This document shows, piece after piece, positions 43,913 to 52,662 of a stretch of 64,000 nt of DNA. Numbering within the stretch: the first letter of the stretch is position 1; each line of letters starts with the position of its first letter. The stretch comes from Zobellia barbeyronii (GTDB taxonomy: Bacteria; Bacteroidota; Bacteroidia; Flavobacteriales; Flavobacteriaceae). The DNA lies in contig NZ_JACATN010000001.1 of NCBI RefSeq assembly GCF_018603515.1, positions 744,001 to 808,000 of the forward strand. The letters run 5' to 3'. Both the position numbers and the translations under genes were made by a program. The notes under the pieces were generated by a model. The model searched no databases and was not told the origin of the DNA. It saw only the letters and a list, made by a program, of their open reading frames with translations.

Positions 43913-45181
43913 TTAATGCTTGCTTTTTTGATTCATCATAGATTTTTTACCCTGTAACTGTGCAGCAGCATCAACTGTAAAAGTTCCGTTCACCACAATT
44001 TCTTCGCCATTTTCTAGTCCATCTATTATAGTTACATTCTCTCCGGTACTATTCCCAATAGTCACTTCTCTCATTTCAAAAACAGGTTCTTCAAAGTCCG
44101 ACTTTACATACACCAACGAGCGTTTTCCTGTCCACATCACGGCTGATGTTGGCACAGTAATTACACTTTCATTAACCGTAGTATTAGAATTTACTTTACC
44201 CTGAACGAACATGCCAGGTTTAAAGACCTCATCCTTATTATTTAATACCGCCCTAAGCGTTACAGTTCTGGTCTGGACGTTTAGAATAGGGTCTATATAA
44301 GACACTTTAGCTTTAAAAACTTTATTAGGATACGCATTAGTGGTTACCCGTATCTGCTCCCCTTTTTTAAACTGGGAAATCTGATTTTCATACACATCAA
44401 AATCTGCCCATACCGTATTTAGGTTAGACACTTTAAAAATTGGTTTTCCGTCCATAATATGAGCTCCATCGCTCACAGCTATTTCCGTTACGATACCAGA
44501 GACATGAGAATAAATGGTAAAACTCTCTTTTGTTTTTCCTGTCTTTACAACCTCGTCTAATTCTGGACCATGGACTTTCCAATTCTTAAATTTAGCTTGT
44601 ACCGCTTTGTACAATTGAGGTTGAGATTCCCTTAATTTATAAGCTGTAATCAACTCTTGTTGTGCAGCAACTAACCCTGGTGAATACACTTTAGCCACTG
44701 CCTGCCCTTTGTTTACTTTTTGGCCTAAGGAGGTAACATATAACTTCTCTATCCGTCCGTCAAAATGTGCTGGCTGTATGGCTGTTTCATCTCCATTTAT
44801 TGCTATTCTACCAGAGAGCATAACCCCACCTTCCGAAGCGACGCTATTTTCTCCCACCAAAACGGTTTGAATATTAGCCAAGGCCATAGCGTTTTCGGTT
44901 AGTTTAAACTGTTCTGCCAACAAACCATTAGCACCCACTTCTGCAGGAATCAAGTCCATACCACAAATAGGACAAGCGCCAGCTTCAGGAAGCATAATCT
45001 GAGGATGCATGGAACATGTCCACATTTCATCCGCACTTTCTCCCGAATGATTATGTTCTCCCGTAGAAACCTGTATTGCTTCTTTAGACACTGTATTATT
45101 AGAGGTTTCTCCAAAGATTAACCAACCCGCTAAGAGGCCTACCACTGCGGCAATGCTTATGTACAAGATATTTTTATTCAT
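43913..45181 (-). CDS. cusB: Copper efflux RND periplasmic adaptor (CusB-like) with metal-binding domain
   Basis: A 422-residue membrane-fusion protein. One N-terminal anchor helix (4-24) is followed by a heavy-metal-binding domain with 'WTCSMHPQI' and 'GACPICGMDLIP' at about 53-80. The barrel-sandwich and beta-barrel domains include 'RIEKLYVTSLGQKVNKGQAV' and 'IYSHVSGIVTEIAVSDG'. It would link the CusA pump to the TolC-type channel and hand over Cu(I). Last gene of the copper locus, 48 bp after the P-type ATPase. The extra metal-binding domain is common in Bacteroidota homologues. Confidence 0.87.
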   Translation of the reverse strand: MNKNILYISIAAVVGLLAGWLIFGETSNNTVSKEAIQVSTGEHNHSGESADEMWTCSMHPQIMLPEAGACPICGMDLIPAEVGANGLLAEQFKLTENAMALANIQTVLVGENSVASEGGVMLSGRIAINGDETAIQPAHFDGRIEKLYVTSLGQKVNKGQAVAKVYSPGLVAAQQELITAYKLRESQPQLYKAVQAKFKNWKVHGPELDEVVKTGKTKESFTIYSHVSGIVTEIAVSDGAHIMDGKPIFKVSNLNTVWADFDVYENQISQFKKGEQIRVTTNAYPNKVFKAKVSYIDPILNVQTRTVTLRAVLNNKDEVFKPGMFVQGKVNSNTTVNESVITVPTSAVMWTGKRSLVYVKSDFEEPVFEMREVTIGNSTGENVTIIDGLENGEEIVVNGTFTVDAAAQLQGKKSMMNQKSKH

Positions 45182-45229
45182 GGCTTTTATTTTAAATTTC
45201 CTTAAACCTCATTAAGCGTTTTTGAATTG

Positions 45230-47731
45230 TTATCCAATTTTAACTGTCCTCAATCTAAGTGCGTTTGCAATGACAGATACCGAGCTAAAACTCATAGCAA
45301 GCGCCGCAATCATTGGTGATAACAAGAGTCCAAAAACAGGATACAATACGCCTGCTGCAATTGGAATACCAATGGTATTATAGATTAATGCGAAAAACAG
45401 ATTTTGCTTAATGTTCTTCATTACGGCATCACTAAGGTTCCTAGCTTTTACAATACCGTGCAAATCGCCTTTTACGAGGGTTATCATAGCACTTTCAATA
45501 GCTACGTCTGTTCCTGTTCCCATAGCAATACCTACATCACTTTTTGCTAAAGCAGGTGCATCATTAATACCATCTCCTGCCATAGCCACTACATGACCCT
45601 CTTCTTGCAGTTTTTTGACCTCAGCTAGTTTGTCTTCAGGAAGCATTCCTGCTTTAAAATCTTGAAGGTTCAGCTCTTTGGCCACTGCTTGCGCAGTATC
45701 ATGATTATCTCCTGTAAGCATTATAACGACTATTCCTTTTTCTTGAAGTGCTTTAATAGCTTTGGCACTTGTTTCTTTTATTTTATCGCCAATAACAACA
45801 AAGCCAACAACCGCTTCATCAATAGCTAAATAGGATACCGTTTTGCCTTTCTTTTGATGCTCGTTGGCCTCGTTTTGGAAGTCAGTGCTTAAAGCCGCAT
45901 TAACATGTTCCATCATTTTGATGTTACCCAACGCCACTTTTTTACCATCAATTTTTCCTTCTACCCCTTTACCTGTTACAGCATTAAAATTTTCGGTTTT
46001 CAACACTTCAACACCTTGTTCTTTTCCGTATTTAACCGTTGCCTCCGCAAGTGGGTGTTCACTAGAACTATTCAGAGAAGCTATGAATTGCAATACTTCG
46101 TTTTCGGAATAATCTCCTTTTGAAGTACCAATAGCTTCCACAGTTGGTTTTCCTTCGGTGATGGTTCCTGTTTTATCAACAATCAGCGTATCTACTTTGT
46201 ACATTTTCTCTAGAGCTTCGGCATTCTTCACCAATACACCGTTTTGAGCTCCTTTACCAACCCCAACCATAATAGACATAGGTGTTGCAAGACCTAAAGC
46301 ACAAGGACACGCAATAATTAAAACAGCAATAGCATTCACTAGGGCAAATACATACGCAGGTTCTGGACCCCAAACAGCCCAAACTGCAAATGTGATTACC
46401 GAAATAATTACCACAACGGGCACAAAATAACTAGAAACGGTATCTGCCAACTTCTGAATAGGTGCACGACTACGACTAGCGTCGTTCACCATTTGTACAA
46501 TTTGAGACAGCAAGGTATCATTCCCTACTTTTTCAGCCTTCATTAAGAAAGTCTGATTCCCGTTTATAGTACCACTACTTACTTTATCGTCTATTATTTT
46601 ATTAACCGGAATAGGTTCACCCGAAATCATAGATTCATCAACAGTGGTCTGCCCTTCAGTAATAACACCATCCACAGGAATTTTTTCACCTGGTTTCACA
46701 CGTAGTGTATCTCCTTTTTGAATTTTTTCAATCGAAACTTCTTCTTCAACTCCATCTACAACACGGACTGCTTTATTAGGGGCAAGTTTCAACAATTCCT
46801 TTACTGCAGAATTGGTCTTACTATGTGCTCGTGCTTCAAGTACTTGCCCCATTAAAACCAACGTTAGAATGACGGTTGCCGCCTCAAAATAGACATGTAC
46901 CGCGCCAGATTCCGTTTTAAATTGTGGCGGAAAAAAGTCCGGAAACAACATTCCAAAAACACTGAATAACCAAGCCACACCGGCACCAATACCAATGAGG
47001 GTGAACATATTTAGGTTCCAAGTTTTTATACTGCGATAAGCACGTTCAAAAAACATCCATGTGGCGTAGAAAACAACTGGAATAGAAAGTGCAAACTGAA
47101 TCCAGTTCCACCATTTCTGCTCCATAACATCGTACAGCGGATTATTAGGAATCATCTCACTCATGGCAATGAGAAAAATAGGCAAGGTTAAAGCCCCTGC
47201 AATCCAGAATTTTTTTGAAAGTTTTTTATACGTTTTCTCTTCCGCAGAAAGGTCCGGTTGTAAAGGCACCAAGTCCATACCACAAATAGGACAACTACCC
47301 GGTTCATCACGAATAATTTCCGGGTGCATAGGGCATGTCCATTGTTCTGCAGTGGTTGCGCTTAGATTTTGTTCCTCTACCAGATCCATGCCACAAACGG
47401 GGCAATCACCTGCCTCATCATAGGTTTTATCATCCTCACAATGCATTGGGCAATAGAAAATGCCAGTTCCCTTACCTTTTGGCTTTTCGGCTTTTTCTAC
47501 TGGGTGCTGTTGATGTTCTCCCACATTATGAATACTGTATGAACCTCCATCATCTAACAGCGTTTTTTGGAAAGTTTCGATAGGAATGTGAGACTCCATC
47601 TCAATAGTAGCCTCTGCCTTCTCTAAATTTACCGAAGCACTGGTTACACCAGCTACCTTAGAAAGCGTTTGTTCTACATGACCGCGACATCCGTTGCAAG
47701 TCATTCCGTGTATATGATAGGTATGTGTCAT
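45230..47731 (-). CDS. copA: Copper-translocating P-type ATPase (CopA-like)
   Basis: An 833-residue Cu(I) exporter. The start at 47731 begins the HMA domain with C12-x2-C15 ('HGMTCNGC'); an upstream TTG adds 15 unrelated residues. Two heavy-metal-binding modules follow ('IFYCPMHCEDD...CPVCGMD' and 'WTCPMHPEI...CPICGMD') at about 85-165. The core has the membrane metal motif 'IACPCALG', phosphorylation site 'DKTGT' and hinge 'GDGINDAP'. Three stacked soluble metal-binding modules is more than most CopA proteins have. It removes copper from the cytoplasm. 70 bp after the HMA-AraC regulator gene. Confidence 0.9.
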   Translation of the reverse strand: MTHTYHIHGMTCNGCRGHVEQTLSKVAGVTSASVNLEKAEATIEMESHIPIETFQKTLLDDGGSYSIHNVGEHQQHPVEKAEKPKGKGTGIFYCPMHCEDDKTYDEAGDCPVCGMDLVEEQNLSATTAEQWTCPMHPEIIRDEPGSCPICGMDLVPLQPDLSAEEKTYKKLSKKFWIAGALTLPIFLIAMSEMIPNNPLYDVMEQKWWNWIQFALSIPVVFYATWMFFERAYRSIKTWNLNMFTLIGIGAGVAWLFSVFGMLFPDFFPPQFKTESGAVHVYFEAATVILTLVLMGQVLEARAHSKTNSAVKELLKLAPNKAVRVVDGVEEEVSIEKIQKGDTLRVKPGEKIPVDGVITEGQTTVDESMISGEPIPVNKIIDDKVSSGTINGNQTFLMKAEKVGNDTLLSQIVQMVNDASRSRAPIQKLADTVSSYFVPVVVIISVITFAVWAVWGPEPAYVFALVNAIAVLIIACPCALGLATPMSIMVGVGKGAQNGVLVKNAEALEKMYKVDTLIVDKTGTITEGKPTVEAIGTSKGDYSENEVLQFIASLNSSSEHPLAEATVKYGKEQGVEVLKTENFNAVTGKGVEGKIDGKKVALGNIKMMEHVNAALSTDFQNEANEHQKKGKTVSYLAIDEAVVGFVVIGDKIKETSAKAIKALQEKGIVVIMLTGDNHDTAQAVAKELNLQDFKAGMLPEDKLAEVKKLQEEGHVVAMAGDGINDAPALAKSDVGIAMGTGTDVAIESAMITLVKGDLHGIVKARNLSDAVMKNIKQNLFFALIYNTIGIPIAAGVLYPVFGLLLSPMIAALAMSFSSVSVIANALRLRTVKIG

Positions 47732-47801
47732 TTTAGATTTATTTTGTTCGGTAAAATTAAAAAGAGCTAGTGCCAATCCTTTTCACAATTCCGATTCTTA
47801 T

Positions 47802-48359
47802 TTATACAATTTGGTCCAACGTCTTTCTGTTCCAGTTTTTAAAACTTTTATAATCGCTCATAGACATTCCGGTAACTGTTTTAAACTGCCTTGCCAAATG
47901 GCTGCTAGTTTTATAGTTAAGGGCGTATGCTATTTCAGAAAAATTAAGCTGTCCCAATTGTATAAATTCTTTTACTTTTTCAATTTTTAAGTTGATGGTG
48001 TACTTTTCCAAGGTCATCCCTTCTGACTTACTGAACATTTTGCTTAAAGCCGTCTCCGTCTTGCTAAACTCTTCTGCTAAAGATTGAAATAGGTGTTCTG
48101 TTTCACCCGTTTCAATTTTATGAATCAGCTTCACTTTTATCTGTTCAACAACCGTATCCGTTTCGTTTTCAATGAGCTCAAACCCTATTTTAGTCAAAGC
48201 GTTGGCTAAGTTTTCCTTGCGGCTTTCTTGTCCTTCCACAGCGACCACTTTCCCTAATTCAATGGACTCTACCGTATAATTTTCGATATTAAATATTTCT
48301 AAAACCGAAGCTATACAGCGGTTACAGACCATATTTTTTATGTAGAAAGTTTCGTTCAT
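47802..48359 (-). CDS. AraC-type regulator with N-terminal metal-binding (HMA-like) domain
   Basis: A 185-residue protein. Residues 1-70 form an HMA-like ferredoxin fold with C12-x2-C15 ('NMVCNRC'). Residues 85-185 are an AraC helix-turn-helix with 'NLKIEKVKEFIQLGQLNFSE' and 'SSHLARQFKTVTGMSM'. The combination suggests a one-component copper sensor in which metal bound by the CxxC changes DNA binding. It stands 12 bp after the DUF3347 gene and ahead of the ATPase, so it likely regulates this locus. No separate CueR- or CsoR-type regulator is visible here. Confidence 0.83.
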   Translation of the reverse strand: MNETFYIKNMVCNRCIASVLEIFNIENYTVESIELGKVVAVEGQESRKENLANALTKIGFELIENETDTVVEQIKVKLIHKIETGETEHLFQSLAEEFSKTETALSKMFSKSEGMTLEKYTINLKIEKVKEFIQLGQLNFSEIAYALNYKTSSHLARQFKTVTGMSMSDYKSFKNWNRKTLDQIV

Positions 48360-48371
48360 TATTTTCTTAAA

Positions 48372-48980
48372 TTATATTTCTCTTTGAACCTTGCCACATT
48401 GCAACATCGTACTGCCATAATACGGATTTTGGATTTCATCGCTCATACTTAACCAAGTACTACCACCTTCATACATGGGACAAAATTGTTCATATACCTT
48501 GTTTGTAGACCCTGTAATAGCAATTATCTTCGTTACTTCTTCCGTTAGCAATTTAAAATAGCGGCGTTGTTTCTTGATAGTACTATTAGAAATTTCTTCT
48601 GCATGTGCTTTTGCATTTTCAATAATGTCCTTTAACATAGATTGGTCTTCTTCTGAATACTTAGAAATATTGAAATCTTTAAGTGTAATAACTAAATTAC
48701 TTCCATATTCAGCAGCTTCTTTAGTGTTGTCTGCCACTAAAGCATCTTTTAATTCAAAATACTCAGCAAAAACAACTTCCGCTTTCATATCCGACCCATT
48801 ACTAGTCATTGTTTTTTTGGAGCTATCCGTTTTGTCGTCTCCCATCGCATCCTGTTCCATTTTACCAGAGTGATTGCCATCTTCATCATTATGTTCCTTT
48901 TTCGTATCCTTACACGATGCTACAGTCAAAGCTATCAAGACAATAGCCAAAATACCTTTTGCCATACTTACCTTTTTCAT
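48372..48980 (-). CDS. DUF3347 domain lipoprotein, copper-related
   Basis: A 202-residue lipoprotein: signal 'LAIVLIALTVASC' with the lipidated Cys at about residue 23, then a His/Asp-rich linker ('KKEHNDEDGNHSG') and a helical DUF3347 domain ('EYFELKDALVADNTKEAAEY'). C-terminal 'QFCPMYEGGSTWLSM' and 'CGKVQREI' carry Cys and Met residues like those seen in copper-binding relatives of CusB-associated proteins. It probably binds copper in the periplasm. Between the multicopper oxidase (43 bp) and the AraC regulator (12 bp). Confidence 0.82.
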   Translation of the reverse strand: MKKVSMAKGILAIVLIALTVASCKDTKKEHNDEDGNHSGKMEQDAMGDDKTDSSKKTMTSNGSDMKAEVVFAEYFELKDALVADNTKEAAEYGSNLVITLKDFNISKYSEEDQSMLKDIIENAKAHAEEISNSTIKKQRRYFKLLTEEVTKIIAITGSTNKVYEQFCPMYEGGSTWLSMSDEIQNPYYGSTMLQCGKVQREI

Positions 48981-49023
48981 TTTTAAAATATTTAGTTGTT
49001 AGTACTCATTTATAAATTATTCA

Positions 49024-51351
49024 TTAGAACCGAACGGATAACCCACCGCCAGCACCATATCTATTGTCATAACTTCCCATTAGAGAAAAGTTTCTGGATA
49101 GCATGTATTCGGCTCCAGCACTCCAGACCGTTTCTGATGTGAAATTTTCATCTATTGGCAGGTCATTTACCCAACCTAAATCAATTTGATATTCGTAATA
49201 CCCAAATATTGAAAATTTTGGGAATACCATGATGCTCCTTCCTATTCCTATTCTTGGCCGTAGTTCATTATCTATACGCACATCTAAATTGAACAAATAC
49301 GGTGTTAAATAACGTACGCCTAATACAGCAGTGGTCTTAAATTCACCAAGACTTTTGCTCGTCTCATTTTCGATATTTACACCTCCAAAAACACGTAAGT
49401 AATCATGTAGATAGCGTTCATAGGTAAACTCTGCTTCTAAATTTTTGTTCCAACCGTACTCAAAAGAAGTATTGAACTGGTTTCTAATGTTGGAGCTGAC
49501 CAAATTTAAGCCGGTCATATGCGAAGCAACATCTACCATACCCCAGGTATAGTATTGATTTGTCTCGTGAACCAATTTTGAAACTGGGTATTCCTTTAAC
49601 CGAACATCCCTTGGCGTATCATAACTAAAAATACGGGTCATTCCACTCATCATATGATATAAAATATGACAATGAAAAAACCAGTCTCCATACTCATTGC
49701 CATAGAATTCAATGGTTACCTGCTGCATGGGCGGCACATTTACCGTATGCTTTAAAGGAGAATATTCATCATTGTTATTAATGACTCTAAAGAAATGGCC
49801 ATGCAAGTGCATTGGGTGATGCATCATGGTTAAATTATTAAAAGTAATCCGGGTTACCCCTCCACTTTTTATCTTGATTTTATCCGTTTCCGAAAGGGGC
49901 ACCCCATTCATGCTCCAGATATAACGGTTCATGTTTCCAGTAAGGTTCAACAATATCTTATTTACTGGCGCGCCGTCTACATAGGTGGTTTTTTCTGGAG
50001 ATTTTAGATACTCATAATTGTATTCCGCAAACAACCCCATGCCTTTCATACCGGAATCATTCTTACTTTTCATAGAATCTGTCTTGTTCATATCCATCGC
50101 TGACATTTTGGAATGGTCCATCTTAGAGTGGTCTACCATCATGGTGTCTTTGGGCATATTCATTTCCATGTCCTTTATATCATGGTTTTTGCCCATTTGC
50201 ATATCTTTCATTCCATCCATTTGCATCCCATATTCCTCTTTCATCTTAAAACGGTCGTCTTTTTTAGGGCGATATTTAAGGGCATGAGCACCCATTTTCA
50301 TATCCATTTTGGCCATTACCTGCATCATTCCAATCTTATCTGGCTTGGGAATATCCATGGCCGGAAGCACCTCTCCATTACCAATAAACGCAGATGCTTG
50401 ACCAGAACCATCTTGCGCGGTAATACGAAACTCCATTTTACCCGTTTCAGGAACGGTTACAATAAAATCGTACGTTTCGGCAACTCCTATAAATGTTTTG
50501 TTTTTTTCAACTGGAACCACATCCAATCCATCTGCAGAAACCAGAAGAGGAGTACCTCCCCCAAAAGTCATCCAAAATGAAGTTGAGGCAGCCCCATCTA
50601 TAATGCGAAGGCGTATTTTTTCACCAGGTGTAAAATCTGGATATGCAACACTTTGTTCTCCGTTTATTAAAAAAGCCGGATAATACACATCTGCAATGTC
50701 CGCGCCTTCCATACGCTGTTTCCAAAAATTAAGTTGGGCCCCAAAAGCTCCCCGACTAATAACTTTATTTAACGGGGTAGAAGTTCCTTTCTTAATACCG
50801 TACCACTCGTTACCACGTTTTAGGTTTCGTAGAACATTCATGGGCTTTTCGTTCGTCCAGTCAGATAACATCAACACCAAATCTTTATCATAATCCAGAG
50901 TTTTTTTCTTTGGCTTAATCACCAGAGAACCAAAAACCCCACTTTGCTCTTGTAACATGGTATGAGAATGATACCAGTAGGTACCCGATTGCTTTAATGC
51001 AAATTCATATTTAAAAGTAGCGCCAGGCTTAATAGGCGGTGTATTTAAATACGGCACACCATCATAGAAATTGGGAAGTAAAATACCGTGCCAATGCACG
51101 GAAGTCTCTACGTTCATTTCATTTTTTACGTGAATAACCGCATACTCTCCTTCTGTAAATTCTAGTGTTGGTCCAGGAATTGTTCCGTTTACCGCCATTC
51201 CCATAACCTCTTTCCCTGCTTTATTTACTTGGATTTCTTTAATACTAATCGTGTATTCATGTACAGGAAGGTTATCAATATTACCCTCTTGTGATTGTCC
51301 AAAAGATAATTGGAGTGTTATGAATACTAGTACGTATTTTAAATAGTTCAT
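49024..51351 (-). CDS. copA: Multicopper oxidase fused to a CopB-like outer-membrane barrel
   Basis: A 775-residue exported protein; the ATG at 51351 is used because a signal peptide begins there. Three cupredoxin domains carry the copper motifs 'HWHGILLP', 'YWYHSHTM', 'HPMHLHGHFF' and 'FFHCHILYHMMSGM'. A Met-rich insert ('MQMDGMKDMQMGK', 'DHSKMDHSKM') at about residues 345-440 would bind Cu(I). From about 595 onward the sequence changes to amphipathic strands like CopB ('EAEFTYERYLHDYLRVFGGV', 'GGGLSVRF' at the end). The oxidase part (PcoA/CopA type) oxidises Cu(I) outside the cytoplasm. The oxidase-CopB fusion is unusual in proteobacteria, where they are separate genes. Confidence 0.85.
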   Translation of the reverse strand: MNYLKYVLVFITLQLSFGQSQEGNIDNLPVHEYTISIKEIQVNKAGKEVMGMAVNGTIPGPTLEFTEGEYAVIHVKNEMNVETSVHWHGILLPNFYDGVPYLNTPPIKPGATFKYEFALKQSGTYWYHSHTMLQEQSGVFGSLVIKPKKKTLDYDKDLVLMLSDWTNEKPMNVLRNLKRGNEWYGIKKGTSTPLNKVISRGAFGAQLNFWKQRMEGADIADVYYPAFLINGEQSVAYPDFTPGEKIRLRIIDGAASTSFWMTFGGGTPLLVSADGLDVVPVEKNKTFIGVAETYDFIVTVPETGKMEFRITAQDGSGQASAFIGNGEVLPAMDIPKPDKIGMMQVMAKMDMKMGAHALKYRPKKDDRFKMKEEYGMQMDGMKDMQMGKNHDIKDMEMNMPKDTMMVDHSKMDHSKMSAMDMNKTDSMKSKNDSGMKGMGLFAEYNYEYLKSPEKTTYVDGAPVNKILLNLTGNMNRYIWSMNGVPLSETDKIKIKSGGVTRITFNNLTMMHHPMHLHGHFFRVINNNDEYSPLKHTVNVPPMQQVTIEFYGNEYGDWFFHCHILYHMMSGMTRIFSYDTPRDVRLKEYPVSKLVHETNQYYTWGMVDVASHMTGLNLVSSNIRNQFNTSFEYGWNKNLEAEFTYERYLHDYLRVFGGVNIENETSKSLGEFKTTAVLGVRYLTPYLFNLDVRIDNELRPRIGIGRSIMVFPKFSIFGYYEYQIDLGWVNDLPIDENFTSETVWSAGAEYMLSRNFSLMGSYDNRYGAGGGLSVRF

Positions 51352-51420
51352 GTCAAATTTTTTAAATATCCTAAATGAAGCCATAAAAATCGATAGACAT
51401 TACATCTATCAATCTCAATA

Positions 51421-52662
51421 TTAATTCATTAGATAATTCACGACAGCAGATTGCGAGTAGTACACCTGTACTGCATCAATCTGGTTCATTGCGAATTTTA
51501 ATTGTAATTCTTGAATGTCCAGTACGTCGTTAAAATCTATGGTACCCGTTTCATAACTACTAATTAGGATTTCTTCTGCATCCTTTGCCTGTTTCAAATT
51601 TTTAACCTGCGTGGTATATTTTATTCTTGCTTGGTTTCGTAGTCCTTTTGCTTTTGCAAAAGCGGTCTGCAAAACATTTAATCTTTCATCTTTCTGAAGC
51701 TGTAGCTCTTGTTGGCGCAAATCATTCTGTTTTGAAATGGATTTATAGCGCTTATTAAAAATGGGGACCGAAACCGAAAGCATGGGCATAAAAATATCCT
51801 TGCCATTTTTACTAATTTCTATATCGGTACGTTCGGAAAGCGCTATATAATCAAAACCAAAACCTATAGAAGGTTTTCCTTCTGATTGGTTCAACAATTC
51901 TGATTGCTCAACAGATTCATACAACTTATCATACTTTAATATTTCTGGGTGCAACTGCATATTTTCTTTTATAAATGCCGCCTCATCCTCAATTAGTTCC
52001 AGTGACTGTACCACCGCTATTGGACTATCTTCATTTCGGTTAAGCAGTTTGTTAAATGCAGTCCGCTCAGATAAAAAAGCCTCTTCTAACACTTCCTTGT
52101 CTTGTTGTATCTCATTCTGCCGAATTTGTAACCGCAACACATCTACTGCAGAAGCGTTCCCAACTTCTATAGAGGTTAAAGCCAATTGTTCATAGGTGTT
52201 CAATAATTGAATATTCTCCTCTAAAACTGCCTGTTGAGCACGGATTTCATACAACTGATAGTACGACTGAGAAACTGACAATGCCAACTTCCGTTTTGCA
52301 ATAACAATGGATACGAATTCTGCTTCCGCCAAAGAACTTGCATAATTTTCACGAGCCGTTATCGTACCGAACCAAGGCATCATTTGCTTTGCCGAAAACT
52401 TCCCTATTTGCGTACCAGTCCTTGTTTCCGTAGGAACCACAAAATAACCCGCACTAAACTCCGTATTAGGTAAGGAATTGGCTTCGTTCTTTTTTTCCTC
52501 GGCAATGCTATACCGCACTTCAAAAGCTTGGATTTCCGGATTGTTTGCCTCTGCTTCTTGAATGTACTCCAAAAGTGTTTGCGCTTTCTCGGCTGTTTGG
52601 CAAAAGGTAGACGACACCAAGAAAATTGTCAATAGACCTGACATTAGTATTTTATTTTTCAT
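51421..52662 (-). CDS. TolC-family outer-membrane efflux channel (CusC-like)
   Basis: A 413-residue outer-membrane factor. A signal peptide ('LLTIFLVSSTFCQ') is followed by two OEP repeats of long helices, for example 'LEYIQEAEANNPEIQAF' and 'ELQLQKDERLNVLQTAF'. It provides the exit duct for CusBA. Its ATG overlaps the cusA stop by 4 bp, showing coupled translation. Confidence 0.87.
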   Translation of the reverse strand: MKNKILMSGLLTIFLVSSTFCQTAEKAQTLLEYIQEAEANNPEIQAFEVRYSIAEEKKNEANSLPNTEFSAGYFVVPTETRTGTQIGKFSAKQMMPWFGTITARENYASSLAEAEFVSIVIAKRKLALSVSQSYYQLYEIRAQQAVLEENIQLLNTYEQLALTSIEVGNASAVDVLRLQIRQNEIQQDKEVLEEAFLSERTAFNKLLNRNEDSPIAVVQSLELIEDEAAFIKENMQLHPEILKYDKLYESVEQSELLNQSEGKPSIGFGFDYIALSERTDIEISKNGKDIFMPMLSVSVPIFNKRYKSISKQNDLRQQELQLQKDERLNVLQTAFAKAKGLRNQARIKYTTQVKNLKQAKDAEEILISSYETGTIDFNDVLDIQELQLKFAMNQIDAVQVYYSQSAVVNYLMN

